A stretch of DNA of 64,000 nt. It comes from Phoma sp. XZ068. Taxonomy: Eukaryota > Ascomycota > Dothideomycetes > Pleosporales > Didymellaceae. Location of the stretch: assembly GCA_004835665.1 (NCBI GenBank), contig RBKR01000015.1:992001-1056000 (forward strand). Reading direction: 5' to 3'. Position numbers and translations under genes: made by a program. Every line of letters starts with the position of its first letter. Within the stretch, counting starts at the first letter, position 1. The notes under the pieces were generated by a model. That model was not told the DNA's origin. It made no database searches and saw only the letters and a program-made list of their open reading frames with translations. Shown here in pieces: positions 60,461 through 64,000 of the stretch.

Positions 60461-63400
60461 CTATCTTCCTTTCCTCTAAAACTTACTTTAAGTTTTATTA
60501 GCTATTCTTTATAAGTATAGCTTTACTACTACTTAGTTTCTATTATATTATTATATTCTCTACTACTTAAAAGTGTCTATATCTTAGTATTAAAATTTAT
60601 TACTATAATACTATTATACTTATTTCTTATAATTATTACTTTACTTTAGGCTATAATTATTTTATTATACCTTCTATAAACTATCTAAAATATACTAAGT
60701 ATATTTATATTAAGTATTTATAACTTAACTTATCTTAGAAGTCTTTAGATAAGATATAGGCTAAATATAAGAAGAAGGTAAAAGAAGATAAAAAGTTATT
60801 ATCTAAAGTAATTATATAATTACTATATAATAAGAAAATCCTAGCCTAAGTAAAGAATAGAGCTATAAAGAAGGCTAAGTGCCTAGTAAACAAGTTAGAA
60901 GAGTTAGGTAAAGATATCTATACTAAGAAGATAAACTGCCTTATAGTAGATATACTAGTAGAGTATTCTTCTATAATATAGGCTATACTTAACTTACTAG
61001 ATACTTCTATAAACTTTAAAATAAGTTTAGTAGTTATTAGTAATTTATAAAGTTTATAACTAGCTTCTATATATTTTCTATATTAGAGTAGCCTAACTAT
61101 TTAACTAGGTATTTATCTTTATAGCCTTTCTTTTAGTATTATATTATTTTTTAAACTTTCTACTTAGTCTTTTCTTTAACCTAGAAGTAGAAGTCCTTCT
61201 AGATTAGTATATTAGGGTCTACTAGTTCTAATAGTAATATATAGAATATAGAGTATATCTTAGTATCTTATAGTAGTTTAAGTTAATAGTTTATAGAGCT
61301 AATTTACCTAGAAAAAAAAAATAGCCTAACCTTAATATAGTCTAGTTTCTTTATTAGTCTTTATATTCTTAAGTTTTTTATAAAGAGATAGACTTTATTC
61401 TCTTTTTTTAGCTAAGGTGCTGTTTTTCTTTTCTAATTAATATAAGAGATTACTTATTATTAAGCTTTATTAATATTTTTAAGTAATTTCTAGTATACTT
61501 TCTTTAGTCTTTATACTAAGGTTATTACTAAATATATTTAGATATTACTATTAAGAGATCTTATAAAGAGATTTAGGTATCTCTTATAATTTATAAAGAA
61601 TAATATTATACCTATTACTTCTAATAATTTATTAGTATATATAATTTATACTATAGGTAATAGTAAAACCTAGTTATCTTGCTTCTAGTTACTATATATT
61701 CTTAAGTATATTTCTATAGTCTAATTTATTCTTTCTATTTATCTATCTATTTATAGGTAATATATAGTTAATAGCTTTTTCTTAGTACTAATAGCTGCTA
61801 TAAGTATAGTTTAATAATTTAATATAAAGAGCTTATCTCTATAACTAATAATTAACTCTAGTATACTATAGTAATAGATAATTCTATCTAGAAACACTTA
61901 TATAAGCTACTCTATAGTATAACTATATTAAAATAGTATTATTTCTACTACTTTAGTAAACCTATCTACTATAATAAAGATTAAGTTATAGGAGTATCCT
62001 ATAATAGGGTCTTTAAAGATAAGTAGTTATATAATAAAATCTATTATAATATTTATCTATAGTGCTGTTAGTAGCTCTATTACCTATACTTCTCTATATT
62101 TTATATATATACTATACTTATTCTATTAGCAATTAATATAGTTCTTAATAAACTTAGTAACCTTATCCTTTATATAGCTAAACTTATAGTATTACCTAAT
62201 AAGTTCTATTATTTATATTATACTAGGGTGTTAATAAAGTAGGTTATTATAATAATAGCTTATAATCTTGTTTTTTAATTCCTCTAGTACCTTTATAGGT
62301 ATATATTATTCCTATTAAACTTATATTATATTATTAAGCTGCTAAGATAGTCCTAGTAATCTATTCTTATTAACTCTAAGTATAGTAAACTAATTTATTA
62401 TTTTCTCTCTAGCTAGATTATATTATCTACTAAGTATATTAGCTCTACTATTATCTTTCTCTAGAGTATATAGTATCTTAAATTTATACTATCCTAACAG
62501 CTTAGACTAGTATACTTATTATTAGTTAAGTGTTTTAGTAGTAGTAAAGTATACTAGGTTCTTATAGTTAGTATAAATAGTAAGTTCTAAGTAACTTTCT
62601 ATATAGATCTTCTAATATTCTAGAGCTAATATAATAGCTAGTAATTTCTTATTATATATATTATATTACTCTTTTAGTTTTAAGAACTTTCTAGAGTAGT
62701 AGGTAATTAGGTACTATTATCTATCTTATTCTTATATAGTATAAGCTCCTAATACTAAATCTAAAGTATCTATTTTAATTTAAAGTAGCTTTCTACTCTT
62801 AAATATAATTATTATAGGTAGCTTAATATAGAACTATTTAAGCAACTAGAAAGTATTCTTTTATACTTATTCTTACTTAAATAGTATATTCTTCTATATA
62901 AGCTTTATAATTAGTAAAGCCTTAAGTAAATAATCTTTAATAAAGTATTAGTTAAAGTTAATAAATTCTAGAAATTCTTAAATTCTTTTAAGAGAGATAG
63001 GAGTTAGCTAATTCTTTATAACTTAAATCTTTATTTTACTTATCTTAACTCTATACCTTCTTATAATATAGCCTAGAAATTCTACTTCTTTTTTATACTA
63101 TTTATATTTCTTAGGTTTAAGTTAAAGATCTACCTTTCTAAAGTATTCTAATACTTCCCTAATATAGTAAATATATTCTTCTAGTATTACTAAGTATACT
63201 AGAATATTATTAAGGTATACTACTACTATAATATCTAAGTATACTCTTAATATATTATTAATAAGGGCCTACTATATAGCTAGTATATTAGTAAGCCTAA
63301 ACAGTATTAGTAAATACTTAAAATAACTATAATATATTCTAAATATAGTCTTTTATTCTTTACCTTCTTTTATATATATAAGATTATATACTCTATATAA

Positions 63401-64000
63401 ATTAAGTATAGTAAAGTATTATACTCTAGATAACTAATCCTATAGTTTTTTAATATTTAGTAATAGGTATTAATTCTTAATTATAATATTATTAAGTTTC
63501 TAGTAGTTAATATATATTTATAATTTACTATCTTTCTTTAGTATAAAGAGAACTAGGAATTCTACTAGTAATTCTAATTCTTATATAAATTCTTTCTTAA
63601 GGTTTTTATTAATATATTTCTTAAGTATACTAAGTTCTTTCTTAGATATTCTATATATAGGCCTAAAAGGTAGTTTCTTTCCTTTCTAGAGCTTAATCTT
63701 ATAATCTTAGAGTTTATACTATAGTAATACTTTTATAGTCTTCTTATTATAGAAGAGTTCTATATAACTCTTATATTTATCTAGAATATTAGAAGGTATA
63801 CTATCTTTCTCCTTAACTATTACTTTATAACTAGTAGAGTATTCTATATCTATATAGTTAACTACTCTATCTTAGCATATCTTATATATTAAAGAGATAT
63901 TATTAGTCTCTTTCTTATCTACTAGTTATATTATAAACTATATAGGCTATAATATAGTAGTACTATATCTATATTAACTTAATAAAAGCTATTAATTCTT
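60461..64000 (-). mobile_element. Gypsy-B body, 3' part of pol, continues past the right edge
   Basis: From about 61030 to 64000 the sequence is colinear with 49320-52290 of Gypsy-A copy 3 (integrase, RNase H, reverse transcriptase, in reverse) but clearly more diverged and much more RIP-ed. It is a related, older Gypsy family whose 5' end lies outside the window. Confidence 0.8.
60480..61030 (+). pseudogene. Antisense ghost ORF of Gypsy-B
   Basis: Between LTR and pol the plus strand reads, with RIP-type stops, as a Lys/Leu-rich coiled-coil-like peptide (NRAIKKAKCLVNKLEELGKD near 60870-60910). It occupies the same place as the antisense ORF of Gypsy-A but is not obviously similar in sequence. 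Confidence 0.4.

Overview
The window looks like a filamentous ascomycete (Pezizomycotina) chromosome segment. It has two short gene islands of normal composition, with fungal introns and fungal gene families, embedded in about 55 kb of extremely A+T-rich sequence. In that A+T-rich part CpA and TpG are almost absent and TpA is everywhere. Coding frames of transposons are broken mainly where CAA/CAG/TGG would be expected (now TAA/TAG), and zinc-knuckle Cys/His codons have become Tyr. This is the signature of repeat-induced point mutation (RIP). No species can be named from the sequence alone.

Layout. 1-770 is the 3' end of a Ty3/Gypsy element (called Gypsy-A here). 771-2410 is an unidentified RIP-ed segment with a ghost reading frame. 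2411-13080 is an old, rearranged minus-strand Gypsy relic carrying two LTRs in inverted orientation. Into it a complete Gypsy-A copy has inserted (3989-10976, 540-bp LTRs, TSD AGTAT). 13081-13900 is unassigned A+T-rich DNA. Island 1 (about 13.9-18.46 kb) holds an ABC-transporter pseudogene abutting an RTA1-type pseudogene, and one intact gene for a secreted, divergent GH10 glycoside hydrolase. A Fot1/pogo-type DNA transposon (18461-20241, TSD TA) separates the islands. Island 2 (about 20.24-23.5 kb) holds a truncated sterol glucosyltransferase pseudogene and, convergent to it, an intact two-exon Zn2Cys6 transcription factor of the UPC2-like type.

From 24 kb to the right edge the window is a transposon nest that can be resolved by target-site duplications. 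Gypsy-E copy 1 (24041-31367, plus strand, TSD ACTTA) lies tail-to-tail with Gypsy-E copy 2 (31715-60255, minus strand, TSD ATTAC). Copy 2 sits inside the LTR of a minus-strand Gypsy-B element whose body runs off the right edge. Copy 2 was itself hit by two Copia elements (33189-40201, TSD CTAAG; 41936-55901) and by a 408-bp foldback-like repeat (57130-57537). The second Copia was then hit by another Gypsy-A (48130-55118, minus strand, TSD GTAAA). The order of events is Gypsy-B, then Gypsy-E2, then Copia 1 and 2, then Gypsy-A3, and the youngest layers carry the fewest RIP changes.

The intact genes are few: the GH10 enzyme and the regulator. The surrounding fragments (RTA1, ABC transporter, sterol glucosyltransferase, UPC2-like regulator) share a sterol/lipid/toxin-handling theme, but most are decayed, so the theme is only suggestive. 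The most unusual signals are long antisense reading frames at the 3' ends of the Gypsy families, a half-tRNA-iMet primer site in the Copia elements, the altered active-site surroundings of the GH10 protein, and the foldback-like insert.
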